This document shows positions 7,942 through 15,951 of a DNA stretch of 35,129 nt, piece after piece. Within the stretch, counting starts at the first letter, position 1. Each line of letters begins with the position of its first letter. Position numbers and translations under genes: made by a program. A model generated the notes under the pieces. The model made no database searches, was not told the origin of the DNA, and worked only from the letters and a program-made list of their open reading frames with translations. The DNA comes from an uncultured Clostridia bacterium (GTDB lineage Bacteria > Bacillota > Clostridia > TANB77 > CAG-508), in assembly GCA_934167755.1 (NCBI GenBank), contig CAKPLT010000018.1, forward strand, positions 1-35,129, read 5' to 3'.

Positions 7942-8985
7942 TTATCTTCCTTCTGCATTATTTGTTCTCTGTCTTTTAAATTCTTTTTGCATTTCTGAAA
8001 CTTTTTGCTTTATTTCATATATATCTGATTGCTCTTTCTTATTAGCTTTTCCATCTGGTCTTATTTCTCCTATGTATTTTAATTCTTCTTCTGAGGCATG
8101 TAAAAAGTTTTCTGGACTTGAAAATAATTTTAAAAGTTCTAATATTTCTTCTTTATTTTGAGAATCTATAATATCTTCTAATCTTTTTGGTAATTCAAAA
8201 CATACAGCAACTCCTGTTTGTCCATTTAATAGTTCTACATCTGTTTCATTCATTGTATTATCTAAATATGCTGAATATAAATATGTTTTTGAACCATCAG
8301 AATATTTTACTGCTCCTACCTTATCAGCTTTTCTAATTCTTAAAATTTCTCCTGTATCTATATTTATTCCATCATAATCTCTAAGTACTTTTCCATTTCT
8401 TAATTGATATTGATATACTTTTCTTAGCCAAGGATTACTTTTTCTTGTAGCTTTAATCTTATTTACTTCTTTTTCATATGATCCTACTTTTAATGAGTCT
8501 CTATATCTTTCTTGTTTTGTTTGTTCTTCTCTTTTCTGCTGTTCTCTTAACATTTGTTCTTCAAAGTTTTGAATATCTTTTTCTACTTGTTTTTGTACTA
8601 AGTCTTCTATTGATTTACTTTTATCTGCAAAAACATAGTCTCCATTTTCATATTGTCTTAATCGACCTAAATAATAAGTTCTATTGCTTTCTTGATATTG
8701 TTGAATATATTGTCTTATTACTGTTGAAGCAATCTTATCATCTATTTCATACCCACTTGGTACTTCAAATGCTATGTAATCACTTGATTCAAAAAACATT
8801 GTGTCACCTTCATTATGTTTAAGAATTCTTGCAATCACTAAACTTGTATCTTCTTTATTACTATGATGAACATTATGAGTTTTTTCTAATCTAAATAACA
8901 CCACTTCTTTTCCTGGTTCTCCTGGTACTGCTGCATCATATGAGTTTGAATCCATAATTTTTCCATTTCTATTTTTTTGCCACAT
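7942..8985 (-). CDS. Unknown 347-aa protein between trpS and obg
   Basis: I do not recognise this protein. It has no signal peptide or membrane segment. Residues 1-115 look like a mixed alpha/beta domain. Residues about 120-165 are rich in Glu, Gln, Lys and Arg and are probably coiled coil (KQVEKDIQNFEEQMLREQQK). A second globular part contains NPWLRKVYQYQLRNGKVLRDYDGINIDTG-like sequence, and a helical, charged tail closes the protein. The start is supported by GGAGG 7 nt before the ATG. It lies 22 nt behind trpS and 9 nt ahead of obg, so it is cotranscribed with translation genes, but a shared role is only inference. Confidence 0.85.
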   Translation of the reverse strand: MWQKNRNGKIMDSNSYDAAVPGEPGKEVVLFRLEKTHNVHHSNKEDTSLVIARILKHNEGDTMFFESSDYIAFEVPSGYEIDDKIASTVIRQYIQQYQESNRTYYLGRLRQYENGDYVFADKSKSIEDLVQKQVEKDIQNFEEQMLREQQKREEQTKQERYRDSLKVGSYEKEVNKIKATRKSNPWLRKVYQYQLRNGKVLRDYDGINIDTGEILRIRKADKVGAVKYSDGSKTYLYSAYLDNTMNETDVELLNGQTGVAVCFELPKRLEDIIDSQNKEEILELLKLFSSPENFLHASEEELKYIGEIRPDGKANKKEQSDIYEIKQKVSEMQKEFKRQRTNNAEGR

Positions 8986-9007
8986 TTTTCGTCCTCCGTT
9001 TTTTTAT

Positions 9008-10018
9008 TTATTGAAAATAATCTAATTTCATTGCCTTCTTGATTTTTTTCATTGTTTCTTTTGCTGTGTTTCTTGCTTTTTCTGTTCCTTTTATTAGTAT
9101 TTCTTCTACTAATTCTGGTCTTTCTTCATAATATTTTCTTTTTTCTCTAATTGGTTCTAAAGTTTTATTTATATTTTGAGCTAGTTGTCTTTTACATGCA
9201 ACACATCCTCTTTTTCCTGCTTTACATTCTTCACAAACATTTTTTATTTCTTCTTCAGAACTAAATAATTTATGGTAATATGCAACCATACATATATCAG
9301 GATTTCCTAAATCATCTTTTTTTATTCTATTTGGATCTGTTACAGCACTCATAACTTTTTTATTAACTTCTTCTACTGAATCTGATAAATAAATTGCATT
9401 TCCTAATGATTTTCCCATTTTTTCGTTTCCATCTAGTCCTTTTATTCTTTTATTAGTTGATAGAACAGCTTCTGGCTCTACCAGAACTTCTCCATATATA
9501 CTATTAAATTTTCTTACAATTTCTCTACATTGTTCTATTAATGGTAACTGGTCTTCTCCTACAGGAATATATTTTCCTTCTAATGCTGTTATATCTGCTG
9601 CTTGACTTACTGGATATCCTAAAAATCCATATGTTACACTTTCTCCAAATATATCTCTTTTTTGTGCAATTTCAGTTTTTACTGTTGGATTTCTTTCTAA
9701 TCTTGCTATTGTTACTAAATTAGAATAAAACACTGTTAATTCTGCGACTTCTGGTATCATTGATTGTATATATATTGTTGTTTTCTCTGGATCTATTCCA
9801 CATGATAAATAATCTAATACAACTTCTCTAACATTTTTTCTTACTTTTTCCGGATTATTAAAATTATCTGTTAATGCTTGCACATCTGCCACAAGAATAT
9901 ATTGATCATATTCGCCTGATTCTTGCATTTTTACTCTGTTTTTTAATGACCCAAAATAATGTCCTATATGTAATCTTCCTGTTGGTCTATCACCTGTTAC
10001 TATTCTTTTCTTTTTCAT
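9008..10018 (-). CDS. trpS: Tryptophanyl-tRNA synthetase, probable Fe-S type
   Basis: Class Ic synthetase that charges tRNA-Trp. The 336-residue product shows GDRPTGRLHIGHYFGS with HIGH at 17-20 and the KMSKS-equivalent KMGKS at 200-204. Cysteines 243, 265, 272 and 275 follow C-x21-C-x6-C-x2-C, very close to the C-x22-C-x6-C-x2-C set that binds a [4Fe-4S] cluster in Thermotoga maritima TrpRS. An extra Cys262 precedes them. The gene starts the operon leading to obg. A TATAAT box lies about 50 nt upstream with only a weak -35. I saw no T-box leader, as only about 110 nt separate it from the preceding terminator. Confidence 0.95.
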   Translation of the reverse strand: MKKKRIVTGDRPTGRLHIGHYFGSLKNRVKMQESGEYDQYILVADVQALTDNFNNPEKVRKNVREVVLDYLSCGIDPEKTTIYIQSMIPEVAELTVFYSNLVTIARLERNPTVKTEIAQKRDIFGESVTYGFLGYPVSQAADITALEGKYIPVGEDQLPLIEQCREIVRKFNSIYGEVLVEPEAVLSTNKRIKGLDGNEKMGKSLGNAIYLSDSVEEVNKKVMSAVTDPNRIKKDDLGNPDICMVAYYHKLFSSEEEIKNVCEECKAGKRGCVACKRQLAQNINKTLEPIREKRKYYEERPELVEEILIKGTEKARNTAKETMKKIKKAMKLDYFQ

Positions 10019-10132
10019 AATTACTTCCTCTATCTTTAATTTATTTACAATTTTTTTCCAATATATATTATACTATAAACTTTAAAATAAATAAAGTTTT
10101 TTGCTTTATTTTTTATAACATTTATATAGTAA

Positions 10133-10165
10133 GCAAAAAAGAGTTCAAATTGAACCCTTTTTTGC
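10133..10165 (-). terminator. Terminator of the 115-aa unknown gene
   Basis: Long A/T-flanked hairpin: GCAAAAAAGRGTTCAA paired with TTGAACYCTTTTTTGC, with hardly any loop. It is usable in both orientations. It lies just downstream of the 115-aa gene stop and before the trpS promoter region. Confidence 0.8.
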
Positions 10166-10177
10166 CTGATCTGCACA

Positions 10178-10525
10178 CTAAATTTCTGCTGGCGTATCTT
10201 CAGCTTTGATTTCAAGCACATATAACTGTTCTTCATTCAAACCGAAAAACCATCCAGCTAAAGACAGTTCCTTACTTACATCATTCATTGCTTTGGCAAT
10301 TATTTCATTAACCTGTGTTTCATTATAGCTGGTACACCCAACTAATACCTGTGACACTCTGGTTACATATGCCTTCATTTGCTCGTCGAACTTGCGATCA
10401 AATCCATTTTGTTCAAAATCTTTCATGATGTCGTTTATTTTAGCTTCATAGCCACAACAAACGAATGAGACCCACCGTTTCTCTCTTTCTTTTCTCTCTT
10501 CCATTAATTCATGTGCACTTTTCAT
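10178..10525 (-). CDS. Unknown 115-aa soluble protein, monocistronic
   Basis: I do not recognise this protein. It starts MKSAHELMEERKEREKRW, has three Cys (C23, C24 and a later GCTSYNE Cys), no membrane segment, and is mostly helical with an acidic C-terminus (IKAEDTPAEI). Its codon use is visibly less AT-biased than that of the neighbouring genes, with more GC-ending codons, which suggests a different origin. GGAAGGAG precedes the ATG. It is bounded by a perfect consensus promoter and its own terminator, so it is a self-contained unit placed between dnaJ and trpS. Confidence 0.8.
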   Translation of the reverse strand: MKSAHELMEERKEREKRWVSFVCCGYEAKINDIMKDFEQNGFDRKFDEQMKAYVTRVSQVLVGCTSYNETQVNEIIAKAMNDVSKELSLAGWFFGLNEEQLYVLEIKAEDTPAEI

Positions 10526-10596
10526 TTTTTTCTCCTTCCGTACAAAAAAATTTGATTATACGATATTACTATTACACTATTATGTGCAACTTAATT

Positions 10597-10625
10597 ATTA
10601 TAGCATATTAACATAAAATTGTCAA
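10597..10625 (-). promoter_or_regulatory. Perfect consensus promoter of the 115-aa unknown gene
   Basis: Minus strand TTGACA (10620-10625), 17-nt spacer and TATAAT (10597-10602), with no deviation from the sigma-A consensus. The -35 begins 2 nt after the dnaJ stop codon. The predicted leader is about 65 nt. Confidence 0.85.
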
Positions 10626-10627
10626 AT

Positions 10628-11791
10628 TTATCCGAATATTCCTCGTTTTTTTATAGGAGGTTGTTCATTCATTGTTTTTGCAAGTTTTTCTAACAATACT
10701 CTTTGTTCTTTATTCAATCTCTTTGGAGTTTGCACAATAACTGTGAATATAAAATTACCTCTTGAATTTGAATTTAAAGATTTAAACCCCCTTTCTCTAA
10801 TTGTAAATTTAGTTCCTGTTTGTGTTCCTTCTGGTATTGTAAATATTTCTGTACTTCCATCGACCATAGGTATTTTTAAGTTTGCTCCTAATGTTGCTTG
10901 AGTTATTGTAATTGGTATATCACACATAACAGTAGTACCTTGTCTTGTATATATACTATTTCTTTTTATTCTTACTGTTATATATAAATCACCTTTAGGT
11001 CCACCTTTTTCTCCTGGTTCTCCTTCTCCTCTTAATACAACTGTTTGATTATCATCTATTCCTGCTGGTATTTTTACTTTTATTCTAGCTTGTTTTCTAA
11101 CTGTTCCTTTTCCTTTACAATTATCACAAGGTTCCTTTATTATTTCACCTGTTCCATGACATTCTGTACAAGTTCTTGTTGTTTGCATTTGTCCTAAAAT
11201 TGTATTTTGCATTTGACGTACAGTTCCTGTTCCATTACATGTTGGACATTTTGTAACTGATGTTCCTGGTTTTGCTCCAGTTCCTTTACAAACTTCACAA
11301 GTTTCTGGTCTTGTTATTGAAATTTCTTTTTCTACTCCTAAAAATGCTTCTTCAAATGTTATATCTAAATTCAAATTCAAATCTGCACCTTTTCTTGGAC
11401 CTCTTTGTTTTTGCCTTGTACCTGTTCTTCCTCCACCAAAAAATGATGAAAAAATATCGCCTAAATCTCCAAAATCAGAAAATCCATCAAATCCAGATGA
11501 AGTATAAGAATAATAATTTCCTCCTCCAAATGGTCCACCATTTCCAAATCCACCAAAGCCTTGTGGATCTGCTGTTCCAAATTGGTCATACATTTTTCTC
11601 TTTTGAGCATCTGATAATACTTCATATGCTTCATTTACTTCTTTAAATTTTTCTTCAGCTTCTTTTTTATTGTCTGGGTTTGCATCTGGATGATATTTTT
11701 TAGCTAATTTTCTGTATGCTTTTTTTAATTCTTCATCTGTCGCAGTTTTACTAACACCTAATATCTCATAATAATCTTTTTTACTTGCCAT
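10628..11791 (-). CDS. dnaJ: Chaperone DnaJ
   Basis: Hsp40 co-chaperone that stimulates DnaK ATPase and presents substrates. The 387-residue type I protein has a J domain (1-70, HPD at 34-36), a Gly/Phe linker (about 74-125), four CxxCxGxG zinc repeats (165-232) and C-terminal substrate-binding domains. A GTG three codons upstream is in frame, but GGAGG is 8 nt from the ATG at 11791 and the product then begins MASKKDYYEILGV, so this start is preferred. It is separated from dnaK by a hairpin, so its level may be lower than that of dnaK. Confidence 0.97.
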   Translation of the reverse strand: MASKKDYYEILGVSKTATDEELKKAYRKLAKKYHPDANPDNKKEAEEKFKEVNEAYEVLSDAQKRKMYDQFGTADPQGFGGFGNGGPFGGGNYYSYTSSGFDGFSDFGDLGDIFSSFFGGGRTGTRQKQRGPRKGADLNLNLDITFEEAFLGVEKEISITRPETCEVCKGTGAKPGTSVTKCPTCNGTGTVRQMQNTILGQMQTTRTCTECHGTGEIIKEPCDNCKGKGTVRKQARIKVKIPAGIDDNQTVVLRGEGEPGEKGGPKGDLYITVRIKRNSIYTRQGTTVMCDIPITITQATLGANLKIPMVDGSTEIFTIPEGTQTGTKFTIRERGFKSLNSNSRGNFIFTVIVQTPKRLNKEQRVLLEKLAKTMNEQPPIKKRGIFG

Positions 11792-11867
11792 TTTGTTCAC
11801 CTCCTACACTAATAACTGTTTCTATTTTTTGTTTTATATGTAACATCTTAAACTCCATTCTTATTGA

Positions 11868-11890
11868 AAAGAGGGAATAAATCCCTCTTT
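11868..11890 (-). terminator. Weak terminator between dnaK and dnaJ
   Basis: Stem AAAGAGGGA/TCCCTCTTT with a 5-nt loop. On the minus strand only four T follow, so read-through into dnaJ is expected. Confidence 0.6.
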
Positions 11891-11897
11891 ATAATAA

Positions 11898-13739
11898 TTA
11901 TTTGTTATCATCTTCTACTTTGTAGTCTGCATCATATACTGTTCCATCATTTCCATTGTTGTCAGTACTTGACTCAGCTTCACTTGTAGTTTCTGCACCA
12001 TTTGGATTTGCATTTTTATATAATTGTTCAGACATTTCATAAAATACTTTTGTTAATTTTTCTGTAGCTTCTTTTATAGAATCTATATTATTTCCTTCTA
12101 ATGCTTTTCTTGTATTTTCAATTTCTGCTTCTATTTTTGCTTTTTCTTCTCCACTTATTTTGTCTCCTAATTCTCCTAATGTCTTTTCACTATTATATAC
12201 TAAACTTTCAGCATTGTTTCTTACTTCGATTTCTTCTTTTTTCTTTTTATCTTCTTCTGCATGTGCTTCTGCATCTTTTACAGCTTTTTCGATATCTTCA
12301 TCTGTTAAGTTTGTTGAAGCTGTTATTGATACATTTTGTTCATTTCCAGTTGCCATATCTTTTGCAGATACATGTACAATACCATTAGCATCTATATCAA
12401 ATGTTACTTCAATTTGTGGTACTCCTCTTGGTGCTGCTGGAATTCCTGTTAATTGGAATCTTCCTAATGTTTTGTTATATGCAGCCATTTCTCTTTCACC
12501 TTGTAATACATGAACTTCTACTGATGTTTGACCATCTGCAGCTGTTGAGAATACTTGTGATTTCTTTGTTGGTATTGTTGTGTTTCTTTCAATTAATTTT
12601 GTGAATACTCCACCATATGTTTCAATACCTAATGATAATGGTGTTACATCTAGTAATACTAAATCTTTAACATCTCCTGATAATACACCACCTTGTATTG
12701 CTGCACCAATAGCAACACATTCATCTGGGTTTATTCCTTTATCTGGTTCTTTTCCTGTTATTCTCTTAACAACTTCTTGAACAGCTGGAACTCTTGTAGA
12801 TCCACCAACTAATAATACTTTGTGAACATCATTTGCTGTTAATCCTGCATCTTTTAATGCTTGATTTACAGGTCCTGCTGTTGCTTCTACTAAATCATGT
12901 ATTAATTCTTCAAATTTTGATCTTGTTAATGTAACATCTAAGTGTTTTGGTCCTGTTGCATCTGCTGTGATAAATGGTAAATTGATTTGTGTTTGTTGTA
13001 CACCTGATAATTCAATTTTAGCTTTTTCTGCTGCTTCTTTTAATCTTTGCATTGCCATTTTATCTGTTGATAAATCAATTCCGTTTGATTTTTTGAATTC
13101 GTCTACTAAATATTTGATTATTGCTTCATCAAAGTCATCTCCACCTAAGTGTGTGTTACCATTTGTTGCTAATACTTCAAATACACCATCTCCAATATCA
13201 AGTATAGATACATCAAATGTTCCTCCACCTAAGTCATATATCATAATTTTTTGATCTTGTTCTTTATCCATTCCATATGCTAATGATGCTGCTGTTGGCT
13301 CATTTATTATTCTTAATACTTCAAGTCCTGCTATTTTTCCTGCATCTTTTGTTGCTTGTCTTTGGCTGTCACTGAAGTATGCTGGTACTGTGATAACTGC
13401 TTGTGTTACTTTTTGTCCTAAATAGTTTTCAGCATCTGCTTTTAATTTTTGTAATATCATTGCTGATATTTCTTGTGGTGAGAATTTATCTCCATCTATA
13501 TCAACTTTTTCGTTTGTTCCCATTTTTCTTTTTATTGATATAACAGTGTTTTCTGGATTTGTTACAGCTTGACGTTTTGCTATTTGTCCTACTAGTCTTT
13601 CTCCATTTTTAGAGAATGCTACTACAGATGGTGTTGTTCTGTTTCCTTCTGCGTTTGGTATTACTACTGGTTCTCCTCCTTCCATTACTGCTACACATGA
13701 ATTTGTTGTTCCTAAGTCAATTCCTATTATTTTTCCCAT
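11898..13739 (-). CDS. dnaK: Chaperone DnaK (Hsp70)
   Basis: ATP-dependent Hsp70 for folding of new and stress-denatured proteins. The 613-residue sequence opens GKIIGIDLGTTNSCVAVMEG. It holds the phosphate-binding IYDLGGGTFDVS and LVGGSTRVPAVQ motifs, the LLDVTPLSLGIET linker to the substrate domain, and a helical lid. The C-terminus is acidic (YDADYKVEDDNK) and preceded by an Asn/Thr/Ser-rich stretch. RBS AAAGGAAG precedes the ATG. It has no CIRCE or clear promoter of its own directly upstream, so it appears to depend on the hrcA promoter. Confidence 0.98.
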   Translation of the reverse strand: MGKIIGIDLGTTNSCVAVMEGGEPVVIPNAEGNRTTPSVVAFSKNGERLVGQIAKRQAVTNPENTVISIKRKMGTNEKVDIDGDKFSPQEISAMILQKLKADAENYLGQKVTQAVITVPAYFSDSQRQATKDAGKIAGLEVLRIINEPTAASLAYGMDKEQDQKIMIYDLGGGTFDVSILDIGDGVFEVLATNGNTHLGGDDFDEAIIKYLVDEFKKSNGIDLSTDKMAMQRLKEAAEKAKIELSGVQQTQINLPFITADATGPKHLDVTLTRSKFEELIHDLVEATAGPVNQALKDAGLTANDVHKVLLVGGSTRVPAVQEVVKRITGKEPDKGINPDECVAIGAAIQGGVLSGDVKDLVLLDVTPLSLGIETYGGVFTKLIERNTTIPTKKSQVFSTAADGQTSVEVHVLQGEREMAAYNKTLGRFQLTGIPAAPRGVPQIEVTFDIDANGIVHVSAKDMATGNEQNVSITASTNLTDEDIEKAVKDAEAHAEEDKKKKEEIEVRNNAESLVYNSEKTLGELGDKISGEEKAKIEAEIENTRKALEGNNIDSIKEATEKLTKVFYEMSEQLYKNANPNGAETTSEAESSTDNNGNDGTVYDADYKVEDDNK

Positions 13740-13917
13740 TTTAATTTACTTCCTTTCTTTTAGTTTCAGCCAGATTACACATCTTTAACTACCGTCACTT
13801 CTACTAGGGATAAGGTAGGTTCCATACCCTTGTGAATTAGTAATTTTCTTCATTTTATTGTGTACTGGCCAATATATATTTTTAAAATTAATAACTATTT
13901 AATAATTTATAATTTTC
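13740..13917 (-). other. Unexplained GC-richer leader segment upstream of dnaK
   Basis: This gap in the heat-shock operon holds about 80 bases (roughly 13765-13845) less AT-rich than the surroundings. They include an imperfect palindrome read on the minus strand as GGTATGGAACCTACC. A 16-codon frame beginning at the ATG in that palindrome ends before dnaK, but it lacks a properly spaced ribosome site. It may be an RNA structure, a processing site or a repeat remnant. I cannot assign it. Confidence 0.4.
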
Positions 13918-14199
13918 CTATTTATATATAGGTGGATATATGCTAAAATTAATGAAAATACTTATCAAAAATACTATTAATGTAATTATATATATTAATA
14001 TTTCCTTTTTTCTTTTATTTTTTTCTGTTTCTGAACTATTTTTCATTTTTTTATATTTTTTCACTATAAGTATAAATAAAACAACACTGCTTACAATCAA
14101 AAATATTGTTATAATTCGCATTATATTCGTTCCCAAAGTTGCAACTTCTACAATATCTTGTTCACTATATAATTTTATTTCTTCATTTTCAATCATCAC
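13918..14199 (-). CDS. Small two-helix membrane protein inside the heat-shock operon
   Basis: A 93-residue protein that I do not recognise. A polar N-terminus (about 1-27) precedes two strongly hydrophobic helices (about 28-46 and 69-88). Between them is a very basic loop with KKYKKMKNSSETEKNKRKK. This predicts two membrane passes with the charged loop in the cytoplasm. GAGGT lies 5 nt before the ATG. The start is about 15 nt after the grpE stop, so it is cotranscribed from the CIRCE-controlled promoter. It interrupts the usual grpE-dnaK adjacency. Confidence 0.7.
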   Translation of the reverse strand: MMIENEEIKLYSEQDIVEVATLGTNIMRIITIFLIVSSVVLFILIVKKYKKMKNSSETEKNKRKKEILIYIITLIVFLISIFINFSIYPPIYK

Positions 14200-14214
14200 T
14201 TACCTCAATTCTTT

Positions 14215-14718
14215 CTAATTAGCCACTACTACCATAGAATGTCTTATAACCCTATTGCCTATTTTGTAGCCCTTTCTATATTCTTGCACAATTTCTTGTG
14301 CATTTTTATCTGGGTCTTGAATACTACTTACAGCCTCATGTAAACTTGGGTCAAAAGTTTCTCCAATTGCTGGAATTTCTTCAACTCCCTTTGTTTTTAA
14401 AATATCTTTAAATTGTTTTAGTACAAGTTCTACACCTTTTTTATATTCAGTATCTTGTGTTTCAACTTTTAAAGCATTTTCAAGGTTATCTACTATTGGT
14501 AAAAACACTTCAACAATATCTCCAAGTATTGAATTGTATAATGTTTCGCGTTCTTTACTGTTTCTTTTTTTATAGTTTTCAAATTCAGCCCTTACCCTTT
14601 TATACCTGTCATTTAATTCATCAAGTTCTTGTTGTTTTGGGTCTATTATGCAATCTGTTTTTTCTTGTTGCTTTTGTTCCATATTTTCTTGTTTTTCTTC
14701 AACTTTTTCATCTTTCAT
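14215..14718 (-). CDS. grpE: Nucleotide exchange factor GrpE
   Basis: Releases ADP from DnaK. The 167-residue product has an acidic, Gln/Glu-rich N-terminus, a long coiled coil (DELNDRYKRVRAEFENYKKR) and a C-terminal beta domain with DPSLHEAVSSIQDPDKNAQEI and GYKIGNRVIRHSMVVV. The ATG at 14718 is preferred. The frame extends to a TTG at 14754 that overlaps the hrcA stop, but the AAGGG there lies between the two candidates and fits the ATG, though at a rather long spacing (about 12 nt). Confidence 0.95.
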   Translation of the reverse strand: MKDEKVEEKQENMEQKQQEKTDCIIDPKQQELDELNDRYKRVRAEFENYKKRNSKERETLYNSILGDIVEVFLPIVDNLENALKVETQDTEYKKGVELVLKQFKDILKTKGVEEIPAIGETFDPSLHEAVSSIQDPDKNAQEIVQEYRKGYKIGNRVIRHSMVVVAN

Positions 14719-14750
14719 ATTTATCTTTTTCCCTTCTTTATATCTAATTT

Positions 14751-15782
14751 TCAATTATCATTATTGGGTGTATCTTCATCGTTCGTATCATTTAACTTTT
14801 TACTGATATATTTCATTACTGAAATTACTTTCGCATAATCCATTCTCTTAGGTCCTATTATTCCAATTGTTCCCAAATCTTTATTTCCTATTCTATGTTT
14901 GAATGTTACTACGCTAAAGTCTTTTAGTTCTTCTTTTTCATTTTCTTCACCAATATATACATTTATATCTTTAGCGAAACCTGTGTTTAACATATCTGCC
15001 ATTAAATCTTTTTCATCTAATATATTTACAAAATTTTTTGCGACTTCTAAGCTATTAAATTCAGGCAATTCAAACAATCTATTTGCACCTTCCAAATGAA
15101 AATTCTCATCTTCAATTACTTTTTTCATTTGTTCAATTATTGGTTTTATTAAATTTACACTATAGCTCATTTCCTCAACTAAATACTTTTCTAAAGGTTT
15201 ATCTATTTTTGTTATTGGTTCACCTTTTAGTTTATTGTTAAACATATAACTCAATGTTTGAACTTGATTTTCTGTAATATCTTCATCAAATTTTATTATT
15301 GTTTCTTTTACTAAACCTGTGTCTGTAAGTATTACCGCCATCATCATTCTTGGACTTAATAATACAAACTTTATATTTTCTATTTTTTGTACATCTGAAC
15401 TAGGTCCTATTGATACTGTTGTATAATGTGTTATTTCTGAAATTGTACTTGATGCTATTTTTGTTATTTCTTCTAGCTCATTTACTTTTGCTTCAAGTTT
15501 ATCACTTATATATTTTATTTCGTCCAAAGTAATTTTGTCTTCTTGCAATAATTCATCAACATAGTATCTATATCCTTTAGCTGATGGTATTCTTCCCGCT
15601 GAGGTATGTGGCTTTTCCAGATATTCCATTTTTTCTAGTTCTGCCATTTCATTTCTTATTGTAGCACTACTACATTCTAGTCCTTCTAAATTCATTATTG
15701 CATTTGAACTTACAGGTTCTGCTGTTTGAATATATGTTTCAACTATTGCTTGTAGTACTCTTTTTTTTCTTTCATCTAACAC
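14751..15782 (-). CDS. hrcA: Heat-inducible transcription repressor HrcA
   Basis: Represses class I heat-shock genes by binding CIRCE. It needs GroEL for activity in studied Firmicutes. The 343-residue product has an N-terminal winged-helix domain (RKKRVLQAIVETYIQTAEPVSS, then SSATIRNEMAELEKMEYLEKPHTSAGRIPSAKGYRYYVD) and the C-terminal domain with the IGIIGPKRMDYAKVISVMKYIS block. The start codon is GTG (15780-15782), with a GGGGGAAAG site about 8 nt upstream. It heads the operon and should repress itself through the two operators described next. Confidence 0.96.
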   Translation of the reverse strand: MLDERKKRVLQAIVETYIQTAEPVSSNAIMNLEGLECSSATIRNEMAELEKMEYLEKPHTSAGRIPSAKGYRYYVDELLQEDKITLDEIKYISDKLEAKVNELEEITKIASSTISEITHYTTVSIGPSSDVQKIENIKFVLLSPRMMMAVILTDTGLVKETIIKFDEDITENQVQTLSYMFNNKLKGEPITKIDKPLEKYLVEEMSYSVNLIKPIIEQMKKVIEDENFHLEGANRLFELPEFNSLEVAKNFVNILDEKDLMADMLNTGFAKDINVYIGEENEKEELKDFSVVTFKHRIGNKDLGTIGIIGPKRMDYAKVISVMKYISKKLNDTNDEDTPNNDN

Positions 15783-15824
15783 CTGTCTTTCCCCCTATTC
15801 ATTTGAGAAATGTTAGTTTTTGTT

Positions 15825-15851
15825 TTAGCACTCTTTGAATTCGTTTGCTAA
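15825..15851 (-). promoter_or_regulatory. CIRCE operator 1 (downstream of the hrcA transcription start)
   Basis: TTAGCACTC-N9-GTTTGCTAA on the plus strand. One arm is perfect and the other has two mismatches to GAGTGCTAA. It lies immediately downstream of the predicted transcription start, in the hrcA leader. Confidence 0.85.
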
Positions 15852-15862
15852 TTTCGTATATT

Positions 15863-15891
15863 AATATACTATATTTTTTAGCACTTGTCAA
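15863..15891 (-). promoter_or_regulatory. hrcA operon promoter
   Basis: Minus strand TTGACA (15886-15891), 17-nt spacer and TATATT (15863-15868). It sits between and partly inside the two CIRCE elements. Confidence 0.85.
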
Positions 15892-15904
15892 GTATTTTTG
15901 CTAA
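15878..15904 (-). promoter_or_regulatory. CIRCE-like operator 2 (overlapping the -35 box)
   Basis: TTAGCACTT-N9-TTTTGCTAA on the plus strand. Its spacing equals CIRCE, with one mismatch in one arm and three in the other. The -35 TTGACA lies inside it, so binding would block polymerase directly. Confidence 0.7.
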
Positions 15905-15911
15905 CTTTTTT

Positions 15912-15942
15912 ACAAAAAAGAAGATAGTCATATAGACTATCT
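15912..15942 (-). terminator. Terminator of the efp unit
   Basis: Perfect stem AGATAGTC/GACTATCT with a 5-nt loop (15922-15942). On the minus strand it is followed by TCTTTTTT. It separates the efp unit from the hrcA promoter. Confidence 0.88.
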
Positions 15943-15951
15943 AATAACATA

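Noticed and set aside
10019..10132. Possible T-box riboswitch before trpS
   Set aside because: The leader available is only about 110 nt and I see neither a T-box sequence nor a terminator preceded by a specifier structure.
10045..10236. 63-codon minus-strand frame
   Set aside because: Overlaps the end of the 115-aa gene, a terminator and the trpS promoter region.
11260..11646. 128-codon plus-strand frame
   Set aside because: Antisense shadow of dnaJ, low-complexity Leu/Phe-rich, no ribosome site.
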